Positions 9,105 through 17,524 of a DNA stretch of 64,000 nucleotides are shown piece after piece. Position numbers and translations under genes: made by a program. Position 1 is the first letter of the stretch; the number at the start of each line of letters is the position of its first letter. The notes under the pieces are model-generated. The model had not been told where the DNA came from. It made no database searches and worked only from the letters and a program-made list of their open reading frames with translations. Source of the DNA: Pseudomonas putida (GTDB lineage Bacteria; Pseudomonadota; Gammaproteobacteria; Pseudomonadales; Pseudomonadaceae); NCBI RefSeq assembly GCF_030159595.1, contig NZ_BSKJ01000005.1, forward strand, positions 149,141-213,140, written 5' to 3'.

Positions 9105-9956
9105 TTACTGAAGCAGCTTCAGTACGGCGGATGGCAGTTGGTTGGCCTGGGCCAGAATCGAAGTGGAAGCTTGCTGCAGGGTCTGCTGCTTGGTCAGCTG
9201 GGCAGTTTCAGCGGCGAAGTCGGTGTCTTGTACACGACCACGGGCGGCTTCGGCGTTTTCGTTGATGTTCTGCAGGTTGTTGATGGTGCTGGTCAGACGG
9301 TTTTGAACGGCACCCAGGTCGGCACGGGTGCTGTTGATCGCGTTCAGGGCGTCATCGATGGCGCTCAGGGCAGCGGTGAAGGCCGCTTCGGCAGTGGCGC
9401 TGTCGGTACCGGTGATGCTCATGCCATCCAGGCCGCTCAGCGCGCCAGTGGTGTTCATGGCATCGCTCAGGCTGATGGTGATCTGGTTGTCGCTACCCGT
9501 GTTGGAGCCAACCTGGAAGGTCATGTCGCTGGCACTACCGTCCAGCAGGTTCTTGCCGTTCAGCTGGGTCGAACCGGCGATACGGTCGATCTCTTTGAGC
9601 ATCGACTGGAATTCTTTGTTCAGTGCTTCGCGGTCGTCTGCGCTGTTGTTGTCGTTTCGCGACTGAACAGCCAGTTCACGCATACGCTGCAGGATGTTGG
9701 TCTGCTCTTGCATCGCGCCTTCAGCAGTCTGGGCGATGGAGATGGCGTCGTTGGCGTTTTTGATCGCCATGGTCTGGCCACGGATCTGCGAAGTCATGCG
9801 GGTAGCGATCTGCAGGCCAGCAGCGTCGTCTTTGGCGCTGTTGATTTTCAGGCCGGAAGACAGACGGGTCATCGAGGTGCCCAGTGCATCGGAAGCCCGG
9901 TTCAGGTTCTTCTGAACGCCCAGGGAGGTGGTGTTGGTGTTTACAGTCAAAGCCAT
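9105..9956 (-). CDS. fliC: Flagellin FliC (short type, 283 residues)
   Basis: Flagellin is the filament subunit. The protein has the conserved N-terminal D0/D1 helices (MALTVNTNTTSLGVQKNLNR) and C-terminal helices (TKQQTLQQASTSILAQANQL). Only a short central region, about residues 140-210, lies between them. That centre is rich in Ser and Thr, the usual O-glycosylation targets. Residues 30-51 are the flg22 immune epitope (RLSSGLKINSAKDDAAGLQ core) and 84-111 correspond to flgII-28. The start has GAGGA upstream. A sigma-28 promoter lies 83 nt before it. Its neighbour on the upstream side is the glycosylation island, which supports modification of this protein. Confidence 0.98.
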   Translation of the reverse strand: MALTVNTNTTSLGVQKNLNRASDALGTSMTRLSSGLKINSAKDDAAGLQIATRMTSQIRGQTMAIKNANDAISIAQTAEGAMQEQTNILQRMRELAVQSRNDNNSADDREALNKEFQSMLKEIDRIAGSTQLNGKNLLDGSASDMTFQVGSNTGSDNQITISLSDAMNTTGALSGLDGMSITGTDSATAEAAFTAALSAIDDALNAINSTRADLGAVQNRLTSTINNLQNINENAEAARGRVQDTDFAAETAQLTKQQTLQQASTSILAQANQLPSAVLKLLQ

Positions 9957-10038
9957 GACGAATTCCTCGTTGGATTGGGTACTACGGCTTCCGGCCTTGG
10001 CAATTCGCCGGAGGTGGCACAGAGAACCTTCGTAATAG

Positions 10039-10065
10039 TTATCGTCGTCAGGGCGTCTTGCTTTA
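10039..10065 (-). promoter_or_regulatory. Sigma-28 (FliA) promoter of fliC
   Basis: On the minus strand TAAA is followed by exactly 15 bases and GACGATAA, one mismatch from GCCGATAA. This is the expected FliA promoter of flagellin, leaving a leader of roughly 75 nt. Confidence 0.85.
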
Positions 10066-10085
10066 GCGTAATTTCAAAAAAAATT

Positions 10086-10102
10086 GCTGGCATCGTGCCA
10101 GC
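10086..10102 (-). terminator. Hairpin with T-run upstream of the fliC promoter
   Basis: A perfect 7-bp dyad GCTGGCA-TCG-TGCCAGC. On the minus strand it is followed by AATTTTTTTT, which gives it the form of an intrinsic terminator just upstream of the fliC -35 box. It is the second hairpin after the 3' end of the FabH-like gene and would insulate fliC from island transcription. A protein-binding dyad is the alternative. Confidence 0.6.
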
Positions 10103-10162
10103 CCAACGAAATCAAGGAGTTGACGCCAATATACAGGCGCAACTTTGATGCAGGATAGAAAG

Positions 10163-10193
10163 TAAAACGCCGTCAGACGATGACGGCGTTATT
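10163..10193 (-). terminator. Terminator of the glycosylation-island transcript
   Basis: On the minus strand a 10-bp perfect stem AACGCCGTCA / TGACGGCGTT with a five-base loop is followed by TT then ACTTTC. It begins about 15 nt after the stop of the FabH-like gene. It is also flanked by AAAA on the other side. Confidence 0.75.
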
Positions 10194-10208
10194 TGCGGCG
10201 ACGAACGG

Positions 10209-11144
10209 TCAGTCGCAGCGTTCGATAATGGCCGAGCCCCACGACAGGCCCACCCCAAAGCCACTCAGCGCCACGCGCTTGCAGCCGGAGCCAAGCACAT
10301 GCTTTTCCAGCAGCAGCGGTATGCTGGACGACACGGTATTGCCCGTCTCGACCATATCCTTGACAAACTTCTGCTTGTGCTCGCCTTCATCAAAACGCGA
10401 CGAAACGGCATCGACGATCGCCGCGCTGCCCTGATGCAGGCAGTACAGGTCGATATCCTCAGCCCGGAGTGCGCTGGCTTCAAGCAACTGCTGCAAGTGC
10501 GCCGGCACCTTGACCAAGGCAAAGTTATAGACCTGGCGACCATTCATGAAGAACTTGCCATCGGTGGTACGCAGGTGCTCGGCACCCGCACCATCGCTGC
10601 CGAACAACGACTTGCCCAATTGCCATGCAGCGCCCTCGCCCATCCAGGTGGCGGTAGCGGCGTCACCGAACAGCATGGTGGTATTGCGATCTTCCGGGTC
10701 GACAATCTTCGAGTAAGGATCGGCGGTGATCAGCAGGCCGTTTTTAAGGCCCGCGGCCTCCATGAAACCCTTCATGGCATACAAGCCGTACACATAGCCC
10801 GAGCAGCCCAGGGAAATATCAAAGGCTGCGACGGCGGTCGAAAGGCCGAGCTTGTGCTGAACGATCGCCGCCGTATGCGGCAGCCCTTCGGCATCGCCGT
10901 TCTGGGTGACCACGATCACGGCATCGATGGCAGCTGGGTCCAGCGACGGGTTGGCGGCAAACAATGCGTTGGCTGCCTCGACACAAAGATCGGATGTTTC
11001 CTGGTTGGCATCCTTGCGCGGCAAGAAGGTGGAACCGATCTTGCCGAAAATGAACTCTTGATCCTTGCCGAATTTCGCACCTTGGGCGTAGTTGTCTACA
11101 CCCTTCACAGGCACGTAACTGGCGATGCTTTTAATGCCAATCAT
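10209..11144 (-). CDS. Beta-ketoacyl-ACP synthase III-like protein of the flagellin glycosylation island
   Basis: The 311-residue protein belongs to the FabH/thiolase fold family, which condenses an acyl-CoA with malonyl-ACP or transfers an acyl group. All three catalytic residues are visible: C114 in SLGCSGYVYGL, H237 in YCLHQGS and N269 in ETGNTVSSS. A glycine-rich end (GFGVGLSWGSAII) closes the fold. A gene of this type stands next to fliC in P. syringae (orf3 of its glycosylation island) and other pseudomonads, where loss affects flagellin glycosylation. Here it is the last gene of the island, 223 nt from its upstream neighbour. I infer that it supplies an acyl group for the glycan rather than fatty acids. 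No ACP gene is present in the island. Confidence 0.85.
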   Translation of the reverse strand: MIGIKSIASYVPVKGVDNYAQGAKFGKDQEFIFGKIGSTFLPRKDANQETSDLCVEAANALFAANPSLDPAAIDAVIVVTQNGDAEGLPHTAAIVQHKLGLSTAVAAFDISLGCSGYVYGLYAMKGFMEAAGLKNGLLITADPYSKIVDPEDRNTTMLFGDAATATWMGEGAAWQLGKSLFGSDGAGAEHLRTTDGKFFMNGRQVYNFALVKVPAHLQQLLEASALRAEDIDLYCLHQGSAAIVDAVSSRFDEGEHKQKFVKDMVETGNTVSSSIPLLLEKHVLGSGCKRVALSGFGVGLSWGSAIIERCD

Positions 11145-11367
11145 TGTGGCTTCCCGGTTGACATGGCGGATAGTGCGGGATCGGGCCTGATACTGGCCTC
11201 GTCAGGCCATCGACGTGGCTGCCCGCTGACTTGATAGATTAAAGATGCACGTTTCGACTGCCAAGTCACGGTTATACGACCAAAGCTGCGAATGCCGCAA
11301 TGCCAGGGCTGCTTTTGCAGGCGTTCGCGCGACCCAAGGGCCCCATGATTCACACACCACCCGAAGG

Positions 11368-12273
11368 TCACGCGCGCCTGGACGGTGCCTTTTTCACAAC
11401 CGCCTGAAGCAGGTGCCCTGCCGAACCCAGCTTCGCATTGCTGACAAATGCGGTTGACTGAATATCAAGGACGGTGAAACCGCCAAGCGCGAACAGATGG
11501 GTAAGCGCTGGCACCGAGAAGAAGTTGATATGCTCATGCCAGTGCCGCTTTTGCTCAGCCGAAACCTGATCGTTGCCAACCATCAACGCCTCGTGGGGCA
11601 ACTCCACATACAGCAACGTATCGTCGTGCATGCTGGCGCTGATCAGCGCAAGTGTGTCCGCTGGATAGGGAACATGCTCAAGCACATGCCGGCACACGAT
11701 CAAGTCGTAGGTGCGGCCTCGCACCTCGTCCTGGGTCACACTGGTTGTACCCGGCACGGTGGGCTTTTTGTCGATATCGTAGATATCGGTCGAGTAGCCC
11801 TGCCCTTTGAACGGTGTGTTGGAGCCATCCCCCCCACCCCAGTCCAGGACCCGCGTGGGCGCAATATGCCGAAGGATGTATGAGCGAATCGGGCCCAGCA
11901 GCTCACTGGGCGCGCTCAGCACTTTGTTGCGTTCCCTGAAGCCCGGCTCATAGTGCTCTCGCAAATCTTCGTAAGCCTTGCCGTAGTAACCGTCATAGAG
12001 ACGCTGCATTTCCCGATCCGAAAAGCGGATATCCAGAAACAGGAATTCACACTGCGCGCAATGAAGGGTATTGCACACGCAGTAGGCCATTCCCTGAGGG
12101 ATACTGTTCAACCCCCAGCTGGCGTCGATGACTGCGGGCGCCCAGCCCAGGGCTCGATGCGACACAAAAGGCATCAGCACTGCCGGGGACTGAGACAACT
12201 GCGCTGATCCACAGCAAACGCATCGGGTGGCAACGCGTTCGCGTTCACAGGCGGGATACACATCGTTGATCAT
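11368..12273 (-). CDS. SAM-dependent methyltransferase with N-terminal zinc ribbon
   Basis: The 301-residue protein starts with a Cys-rich segment: C18-x-x-C21 and, after about 50 residues, C65, C67 and C72-x-x-C75. This looks like the zinc-binding domain found in sugar C-methyltransferases and related proteins. A class I SAM-binding domain follows with RVLDWGGGDGS at about 141-151 and the later CRHVLEHVPYP motif. Such proteins methylate deoxysugars or, in other clusters, modify polysaccharides. The gene lies between the FabH-like gene and the epimerase in the island. The substrate cannot be read from sequence; a keto-deoxysugar nucleotide made by RfbFGH is a reasonable candidate. Confidence 0.8.
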   Translation of the reverse strand: MINDVYPACERERVATRCVCCGSAQLSQSPAVLMPFVSHRALGWAPAVIDASWGLNSIPQGMAYCVCNTLHCAQCEFLFLDIRFSDREMQRLYDGYYGKAYEDLREHYEPGFRERNKVLSAPSELLGPIRSYILRHIAPTRVLDWGGGDGSNTPFKGQGYSTDIYDIDKKPTVPGTTSVTQDEVRGRTYDLIVCRHVLEHVPYPADTLALISASMHDDTLLYVELPHEALMVGNDQVSAEQKRHWHEHINFFSVPALTHLFALGGFTVLDIQSTAFVSNAKLGSAGHLLQAVVKKAPSRRA

Positions 12274-12343
12274 GAAGTCAGACCTAGCACGTCCAGGTAA
12301 AAATGGGAGTATTGCGCCTCGGCCAGCTCAACCGGGCAGCCCT

Positions 12344-13297
12344 CTAAATCGCCGCGTCCTTGATCGACTGCTGCAAGCCATGGCGCAGTTGCAACCCGAG
12401 CTCCGAGCGCGCCTTGTCGATGCAGGGTACATACCGGTTCCGGAAACTCCCCGGGGTAGCCTGAGCAGCGGCAATGTGCACCGGCTTTTGTGGTGACAAC
12501 ACGTCACGCACCTGATGCGCGAGCTCAGCGATCGTCACTGCCTCGTCCGACCCGACGTTGTAAGCACTGCCCGCGCGACCTTGACGCAGCATCACATCCA
12601 GCCAGTGAGCCAGGTCACGCTGGTCCATGTAAGACCGCACAGGCGTTCCATCCCCGCTTACGCGAATGGCGGGCGACTCAAGGGCGTCGCGAATGAAGTT
12701 GCCTATCGCGAAGTGCACATCGCGCGGCAGATCCCTGCCGACAAACGCGAAACAGCGAGCGATGACCACCTCCAGGCCAAACTGTTGCTGGTACAAAATG
12801 CACAGATGCTCGGCGCAGCGCTTGGCAACGCTGTAGGCATGGGCAGGTTCCAGCGGGTCAGGCAACCCATGGTAATCCTCAGGGATTTGCTCAAGCCCCT
12901 GCGGCTGAGGGCCGTACACACCACCAGAACTGGTCATCAGGAAGCGCGGGATACGCTGCCGAGCGGCGTACTCCAGCAAATTTCGAGTGCCATCGACAAT
13001 CTGGGTATAGCGCTGTAACGGAGACAGCTGTGGCCCTGCGGTCGAGTCGGCCGCAGCATGCAGTACATGGCTGAAATCCCCACCCTCTGGCAGAGACGCT
13101 GGATCGAGGATGTCGCCACGATGCAGGCGTAGCCAATCCTGGTCGGCAAACTCCGGATACCGTTCAAGGAAGCCATCTGGAGCGCGGCTTAGGACGGTGA
13201 CCACAGGGATAGCGGCACCCGTATTGGCGGCCGCCATCCAGTGCCGTAGCAACGCCTTGCCAAAAAAACCGGTGCCCCCGGTCAATAGCACATTCAT
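12344..13297 (-). CDS. NAD-dependent epimerase/dehydratase (extended SDR) of the glycosylation island
   Basis: The 317-residue protein is an extended short-chain dehydrogenase acting on nucleotide sugars. It has the NAD-binding GGTGFFG at residues 7-13, the SSGGVYG strand and the catalytic YxxxK in AYSVAKRCAEHL. The start MNVLLTGG overlaps the stop of the preceding FkbM gene by four bases (ATGA). A longer in-frame extension is rejected because it reads through that gene. In yersiniose synthesis a reductase of this class (YerF) follows the ThDP enzyme YerE. Because a ThDP enzyme stands two genes upstream, this protein is a candidate for the equivalent reduction; a 4-epimerase or 4-reductase on CDP-sugar is the alternative. 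Confidence 0.82.
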   Translation of the reverse strand: MNVLLTGGTGFFGKALLRHWMAAANTGAAIPVVTVLSRAPDGFLERYPEFADQDWLRLHRGDILDPASLPEGGDFSHVLHAAADSTAGPQLSPLQRYTQIVDGTRNLLEYAARQRIPRFLMTSSGGVYGPQPQGLEQIPEDYHGLPDPLEPAHAYSVAKRCAEHLCILYQQQFGLEVVIARCFAFVGRDLPRDVHFAIGNFIRDALESPAIRVSGDGTPVRSYMDQRDLAHWLDVMLRQGRAGSAYNVGSDEAVTIAELAHQVRDVLSPQKPVHIAAAQATPGSFRNRYVPCIDKARSELGLQLRHGLQQSIKDAAI

Positions 13298-14427
13298 TGG
13301 TCCGGAACCGCATACAGGACAGACTCGAACGTGTTCGATGCGTGCTGCCGAATATGAAGCCGATAGTTCGAGCACAGCGCGGAGAGCAGCTCTGGCAATT
13401 CCCATAGATCCTGTGGGTTATGGTAGAGGGACACCGCGAGCACCGGCCGATTTCGCCGAATGATACGCGCAGCGCCGCGCAAAACTGCGGCCTCAGCACC
13501 CTCCACATCAAGCTTGATCAGATCTACCCGAACGGCGGGCAACATTTGATCCAACGCCACCGCAGCAATCGAGATTCCGTCACCCTGATCACTGATAGCG
13601 CAGGCTTCTCCCTGGCCAGCGTTGAAGGTCAAGAGGCTGTGGCGCTCAGCGGCAGCCAGAGGCAAACAGACGGCATTGCGCCCCTTTGCCGAGACCTGCT
13701 GGACCAGCCGGACGAAGTTGCCAGGATCAGGCTCAAGCAGAAACGCCTGCCCACAGGAAACCTCAGGCCGCGCCAGCAATGCCTCATAGCTATCGCCATC
13801 ATAGGCACCACAGTCGACGAAGGTGATCTCGCGCCCTGTCAAGGCAGGCACGGTCAACTCATTGATGTACTGCGCCTCGCCCGAAGAAAAGCTGGCGTAT
13901 TGCATATCGAGCCCAAGGCGGAAAGCGCATATCCGATAAAGTATCTTGCGGCTCTCATCGTCAGCCAGCCCTTCGGCAACACGCCCGATACGCTCCATTG
14001 CATTCAACAGAGAGGCGCGAGCGCCCAACCAGAACCTCCAGCCCAAAGCCCCGGAGAACTGCTCGTACAGATCCCACGGCATCAACAGGTTGGCAAAACC
14101 TGCTTTCGCAGCAATGCCTAGCAACGCATCGTAGGGCGTATCACGATTGAGTATTCCGAGCGCGACCTGGGCCATTGGGGCGTCTTGCGACAGCTGTTGC
14201 CAGTTCACCACCGGCAACCCTGCAACCCGGTCAGATCGCGGCGACGTCTCGACAAAGCCCCCTACGACAAAGCCTTGCTGCTGCATCGCAGTTGCCAGGC
14301 TAAGGCCGAAATTCCCCGCACCAAAGATCCACAGCGGTCGCCGAGGATCAATGTGCGCGGGCTTCACGTCGTTCGCCTGGTCGCGCAGAGCCATGAAGTC
14401 TTCGAAACGCCACGTTGTGTCAGCCAT
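13294..14427 (-). CDS. FkbM-family methyltransferase with N-terminal Rossmann-like domain
   Basis: The 377-residue protein has two parts. Residues about 30-120 form a nucleotide-binding-like unit starting with RPLWIFGAGNFGLSLATAM. Residues about 200-375 are an FkbM methyltransferase domain with FVDCGAYDGDS at 203-213 and DLIKLDVEGAE at 302-312. FkbM enzymes O-methylate sugars and other small molecules. The start MADTTWRFE lies one base after the stop of the ThDP gene, and its own stop overlaps the epimerase start, so the three genes are co-translated. I infer that it adds an O-methyl group to the flagellar glycan. The first domain may bind the sugar nucleotide or a partner. Confidence 0.83.
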   Translation of the reverse strand: MADTTWRFEDFMALRDQANDVKPAHIDPRRPLWIFGAGNFGLSLATAMQQQGFVVGGFVETSPRSDRVAGLPVVNWQQLSQDAPMAQVALGILNRDTPYDALLGIAAKAGFANLLMPWDLYEQFSGALGWRFWLGARASLLNAMERIGRVAEGLADDESRKILYRICAFRLGLDMQYASFSSGEAQYINELTVPALTGREITFVDCGAYDGDSYEALLARPEVSCGQAFLLEPDPGNFVRLVQQVSAKGRNAVCLPLAAAERHSLLTFNAGQGEACAISDQGDGISIAAVALDQMLPAVRVDLIKLDVEGAEAAVLRGAARIIRRNRPVLAVSLYHNPQDLWELPELLSALCSNYRLHIRQHASNTFESVLYAVPDQ

Positions 14428-14428
14428 G

Positions 14429-16264
14429 TCAATCGCCAGCCGTGTCGGTGTTAGGGACGGCACGCAGGGCTGCCGCTTCTGCACGAATTCGCGCCATGGT
14501 TTCCGGCTCCAGGAACGGGTGCATGTCATCGAGCTCCGGGGTGACGAAAGCACCGTTGGCATCGACCCGCGACTTGATACGCGGCACGAACTCCTGCCGA
14601 GGGTCGACGTGCAGGTCGATCAACATCGGGCCATCACTTTCCAGAAGTGCGTCGAGCCGCGCCAGGTCGCCCTGCGTAGCGATGCTTTCGGCGCGCAGGC
14701 CATAAGCGCTGGCCACGGCAGTGAAGTCCGGGAAATCCACGCCTGATTCGGGCGTGGCGCCGATCACCCGGCCAAAGAAGTTTTCGTGTGTCTGCCAGAT
14801 CGAGAGGTAACCTCGATTGTTGAGCACGATCACGATCACGTTGACGCCGAGGGTCTTGAGCGTTTGCAGCTCCTGAATGTTCATCTGCAGGCTGCCGTCG
14901 CCGGCAAAGCAGATCACGCGACGTGCGCCTTCTGCTTTGGCTGCCGTCGCCGCACCAATGGCCGCTGGCAGGTCATAGCCCATCGACGCGGAGCCCGAGT
15001 TGCTGAACAGGCGCTGGCCCTTCTGCAAGGCGCCGATCTGAAATGGCAGGATGCAGGCTGACGCATTGCCACACACCACGATGTCATCCGCACGCATCTG
15101 CGCAAAAATGCGCTGTACCATCAGGTACGGGTTCAAAGGCCCATCGGCTTTTTGCGTGTGCTCCGCCGATGCCGGATAGGTACGCCCTATGTGCTGGCAC
15201 CATTGCACCCACGGCGCAAAACTCTGCAGAGTGGCCTTTGCCAGCTCTTGCTCGAAGACATCGAGGAAGTCTGCCAGGTCGGCAGCAACGCCGAAGTCCG
15301 GGCGCACGGTGGGCTTGTTCAGCTCAGCAGCGTCGATATCGACCTGAGCCACCCAGGCGTGCTTGGCGAATGCCTGCCAGTTATAGCTGGTTTGCCGCAC
15401 ATTCAGCCGCGACCCCAGCACCAACACGAAATCAGCCGCCTGCAAGCAGAAGTTACCGGCACGGGTACCGATAGTGCCAGGGCGACCGGCGAACAGTGGG
15501 TGATCGGACGCGATCAGATCATGGGTCCAGGCAGTCGCCAGGGGGATACCGTAGCGCTCCACCAGCGCCAGTAGCCGTTGCTCGGTGCGTGACAGGCGCA
15601 CACCGGTGCCGCCCAGCACCACAGGGCGGTGCGATTGCAACAGCTTGCCGACGATATCACGGCAGGCAGCGCGCAAATCCTCGGCGCGCGGCGGCTGGAT
15701 CAACGAGGGCGCCGGGATATCGAGTGGTACTTTGGATTGCTGGATATCCAGTGGAATATCGAGCCAGACAGGCCCGGGGCGACCGCCCACTGCTTCGGCG
15801 AATGCCTTGGGCAGCATGACCTCCACATCCTGCTCCGAACGCACGATCTGCGCGTACTTGCAGACCGGGCTGGCCATGGCGATGGTCGGTCCCTCCTGGT
15901 CACCCAGTTGGCGCAGGCCCGGTACATCCTGGAAAGACACACAGGTTTCGCGCTTGATCTGGCCGGACAGCACGATCATGGGGATGGAGTCGGTGAACGC
16001 CCCATGCACACCGTTGAGCGCGTTGATAGAGCCAGGGCCCGTCGTCAACATCACCACGGCCGGCTTGCCGGTGATGCGCGCATACCCCTCGGCGGCCATG
16101 GCACAAGCCTGCTCATGGTGCATGAAGGTGCACCGCAGCTGCTCATGGCCACCCAAGGCCTGGTTGAGGAACATGGCACCGCCACCGGTGACGGTGAAAA
16201 CCTGTTCGACCCCCTGCTGAACCAACCATTGCGCAATTTGCTGGGATACAGTCGCCATCATCAC
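14429..16264 (-). CDS. ThDP-dependent acetolactate-synthase-like enzyme, YerE candidate
   Basis: The 611-residue protein has the full three-domain plan of the acetolactate synthase/pyruvate oxidase family. The catalytic glutamate is E51 in HHEQACAMAAEGYAR. Other family blocks are TTGPGSINALNGVHGAF near 75-90 and the ThDP/Mg site with GDGS at 455-458 and NN at 482-483. It is not the biosynthetic IlvB, having no IlvH partner and lying inside a sugar cluster. With RfbF, RfbG and RfbH nearby, the closest described role is YerE, which transfers an acetyl unit from pyruvate to C-4 of a CDP-4-keto-3,6-dideoxy sugar. The gene opens with ATGATGATG, overlapping the upstream stop by four bases; the third ATG (16258) is equally possible. 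Function is inferred. Confidence 0.82.
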   Translation of the reverse strand: MMMATVSQQIAQWLVQQGVEQVFTVTGGGAMFLNQALGGHEQLRCTFMHHEQACAMAAEGYARITGKPAVVMLTTGPGSINALNGVHGAFTDSIPMIVLSGQIKRETCVSFQDVPGLRQLGDQEGPTIAMASPVCKYAQIVRSEQDVEVMLPKAFAEAVGGRPGPVWLDIPLDIQQSKVPLDIPAPSLIQPPRAEDLRAACRDIVGKLLQSHRPVVLGGTGVRLSRTEQRLLALVERYGIPLATAWTHDLIASDHPLFAGRPGTIGTRAGNFCLQAADFVLVLGSRLNVRQTSYNWQAFAKHAWVAQVDIDAAELNKPTVRPDFGVAADLADFLDVFEQELAKATLQSFAPWVQWCQHIGRTYPASAEHTQKADGPLNPYLMVQRIFAQMRADDIVVCGNASACILPFQIGALQKGQRLFSNSGSASMGYDLPAAIGAATAAKAEGARRVICFAGDGSLQMNIQELQTLKTLGVNVIVIVLNNRGYLSIWQTHENFFGRVIGATPESGVDFPDFTAVASAYGLRAESIATQGDLARLDALLESDGPMLIDLHVDPRQEFVPRIKSRVDANGAFVTPELDDMHPFLEPETMARIRAEAAALRAVPNTDTAGD

Positions 16265-17370
16265 AGCCCTCGGCCCAGGATCAGTTCTTTCAGGGCCGGG
16301 GTTTCACTGTAAGGCCCGTCAATGTGGTCGATGGTCAGGCGTTCGTTGGCCTTGATCGGCCGCAGCAGCGTTTCACCGTTCATCACTTCCCGGCAGGACA
16401 GCTGCCCTTTGTGCAGCGGGATTGCAAGGTAGAAGTCCTTTTCGAACTCGTCCCGGTTCAGCACATAGCCTGGCGAGAGGTCCCGACGTGCATAGGCACC
16501 GCGCACGAGTGCGTTGAGGTACTCGGTTTCCTTGCGCGAAATGATGCGTCGAGTGCCGCTGACACCCCCGCACATTTCCTTGGCCTTGTGGAAGGCCTTG
16601 TACCAGTTGTCGCACTGTTCCGGGAGCGAGCAGTAGTTGGAAACCGGCACACCTTGGTACTGGATATCGATGTGCCTTTCCCAGGTACGTACACCTTTGC
16701 CGTAGGAAATGAGCATGGAAGAGTGCCAGTCGTGGTACTCATGGGTCGACAAGCCAATGACATGCCCAGGGTAGCGGTTACGCAGGTAGTCGATCTGGTC
16801 GAGCTGCAGCTCGTCGTCCTCGCTGGGGTACAGCGAAACGCAATGGTTGATGGCCAGCGGGATATCACGCTTTTCAAAGTAGCGAACGATATCGTCCAGG
16901 TCTTTTTCCGATGCGCCGCCGGTGGAAATGATGGTTGGCCGGCGGGTAGACGCGATTTTTTCGATAAGCGGCCAGTCGTTCATGTCGGAACTGGCGATCT
17001 TGATGATCGGCATGTCGAATTCGACGCACAGGTCAACCGAGGCTTCGTCGAATGGCGTCGCCATGGGAATGCAGCTCAGGTTGCGGACTTCTTCCACCAT
17101 GCGGGCAAACTCCGCCTTGGTCAGGCGGGTGTCCTCGGTCTTCTTCACATAGCGAAGGTCTGCGGTACCTTTGAAATCAGGATGAATGAACTCATCGACA
17201 TCGCGGAACTGCAGCTTGATGGCTGCCTTGACGTTGTTGTAACGCGCAATCGTTCCGTGGTCGCGGACAATTTTCAGCCCGCGCTCCAGCTTGCCCCAAT
17301 GATTGTTGGCGAGCTCCAGTACGAACAGGTTTTCAAACAGATCTTTGTCACGCTGACTAATGGTTTTCAC
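16261..17370 (-). CDS. NeuB-family (N-acetylneuraminate synthase-like) sugar acid synthase
   Basis: The 369-residue protein belongs to the NeuB/PseI/SpsE family, which condenses phosphoenolpyruvate with an aldose to a nonulosonate-type acid. Visible blocks are FVLELANNHWG, then PMATPFDEASVD, KIASSDMND, STGGASEKDLDD, HCVSLYPS and IGLSTHEY. A SAF-like segment follows at about 295-360. The start is a GTG (VKTISQRDKD) at 17370 with GGGGAG a few bases upstream. A longer open frame to 17661 has no family similarity. It overlaps the ThDP gene by four bases. No NeuA, NeuC or PseB/C-like partner is in the window, so the substrate sugar is unknown. Confidence 0.85.
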   Translation of the reverse strand: MKTISQRDKDLFENLFVLELANNHWGKLERGLKIVRDHGTIARYNNVKAAIKLQFRDVDEFIHPDFKGTADLRYVKKTEDTRLTKAEFARMVEEVRNLSCIPMATPFDEASVDLCVEFDMPIIKIASSDMNDWPLIEKIASTRRPTIISTGGASEKDLDDIVRYFEKRDIPLAINHCVSLYPSEDDELQLDQIDYLRNRYPGHVIGLSTHEYHDWHSSMLISYGKGVRTWERHIDIQYQGVPVSNYCSLPEQCDNWYKAFHKAKEMCGGVSGTRRIISRKETEYLNALVRGAYARRDLSPGYVLNRDEFEKDFYLAIPLHKGQLSCREVMNGETLLRPIKANERLTIDHIDGPYSETPALKELILGRGL

Positions 17371-17524
17371 CGGATACTCCCCTGGTTGCCGTGGGCCAGG
17401 TCGATGTGGCGCCAAGGCATGCTGTGTTCTATGTGCGGCTGACGCCGGCATTGCACGCCGCCTTGGGACGTACCCGGCGGCTATTGGAATAGTTGACTGT
17501 TCGCTATCGGTGTCTGGTCTGCCC

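Noticed and set aside
14429..16264. Biosynthetic acetolactate synthase (IlvB)
   Set aside because: No regulatory subunit gene, a sugar-cluster setting and a divergent C-terminus argue against a role in branched-chain amino acid synthesis.
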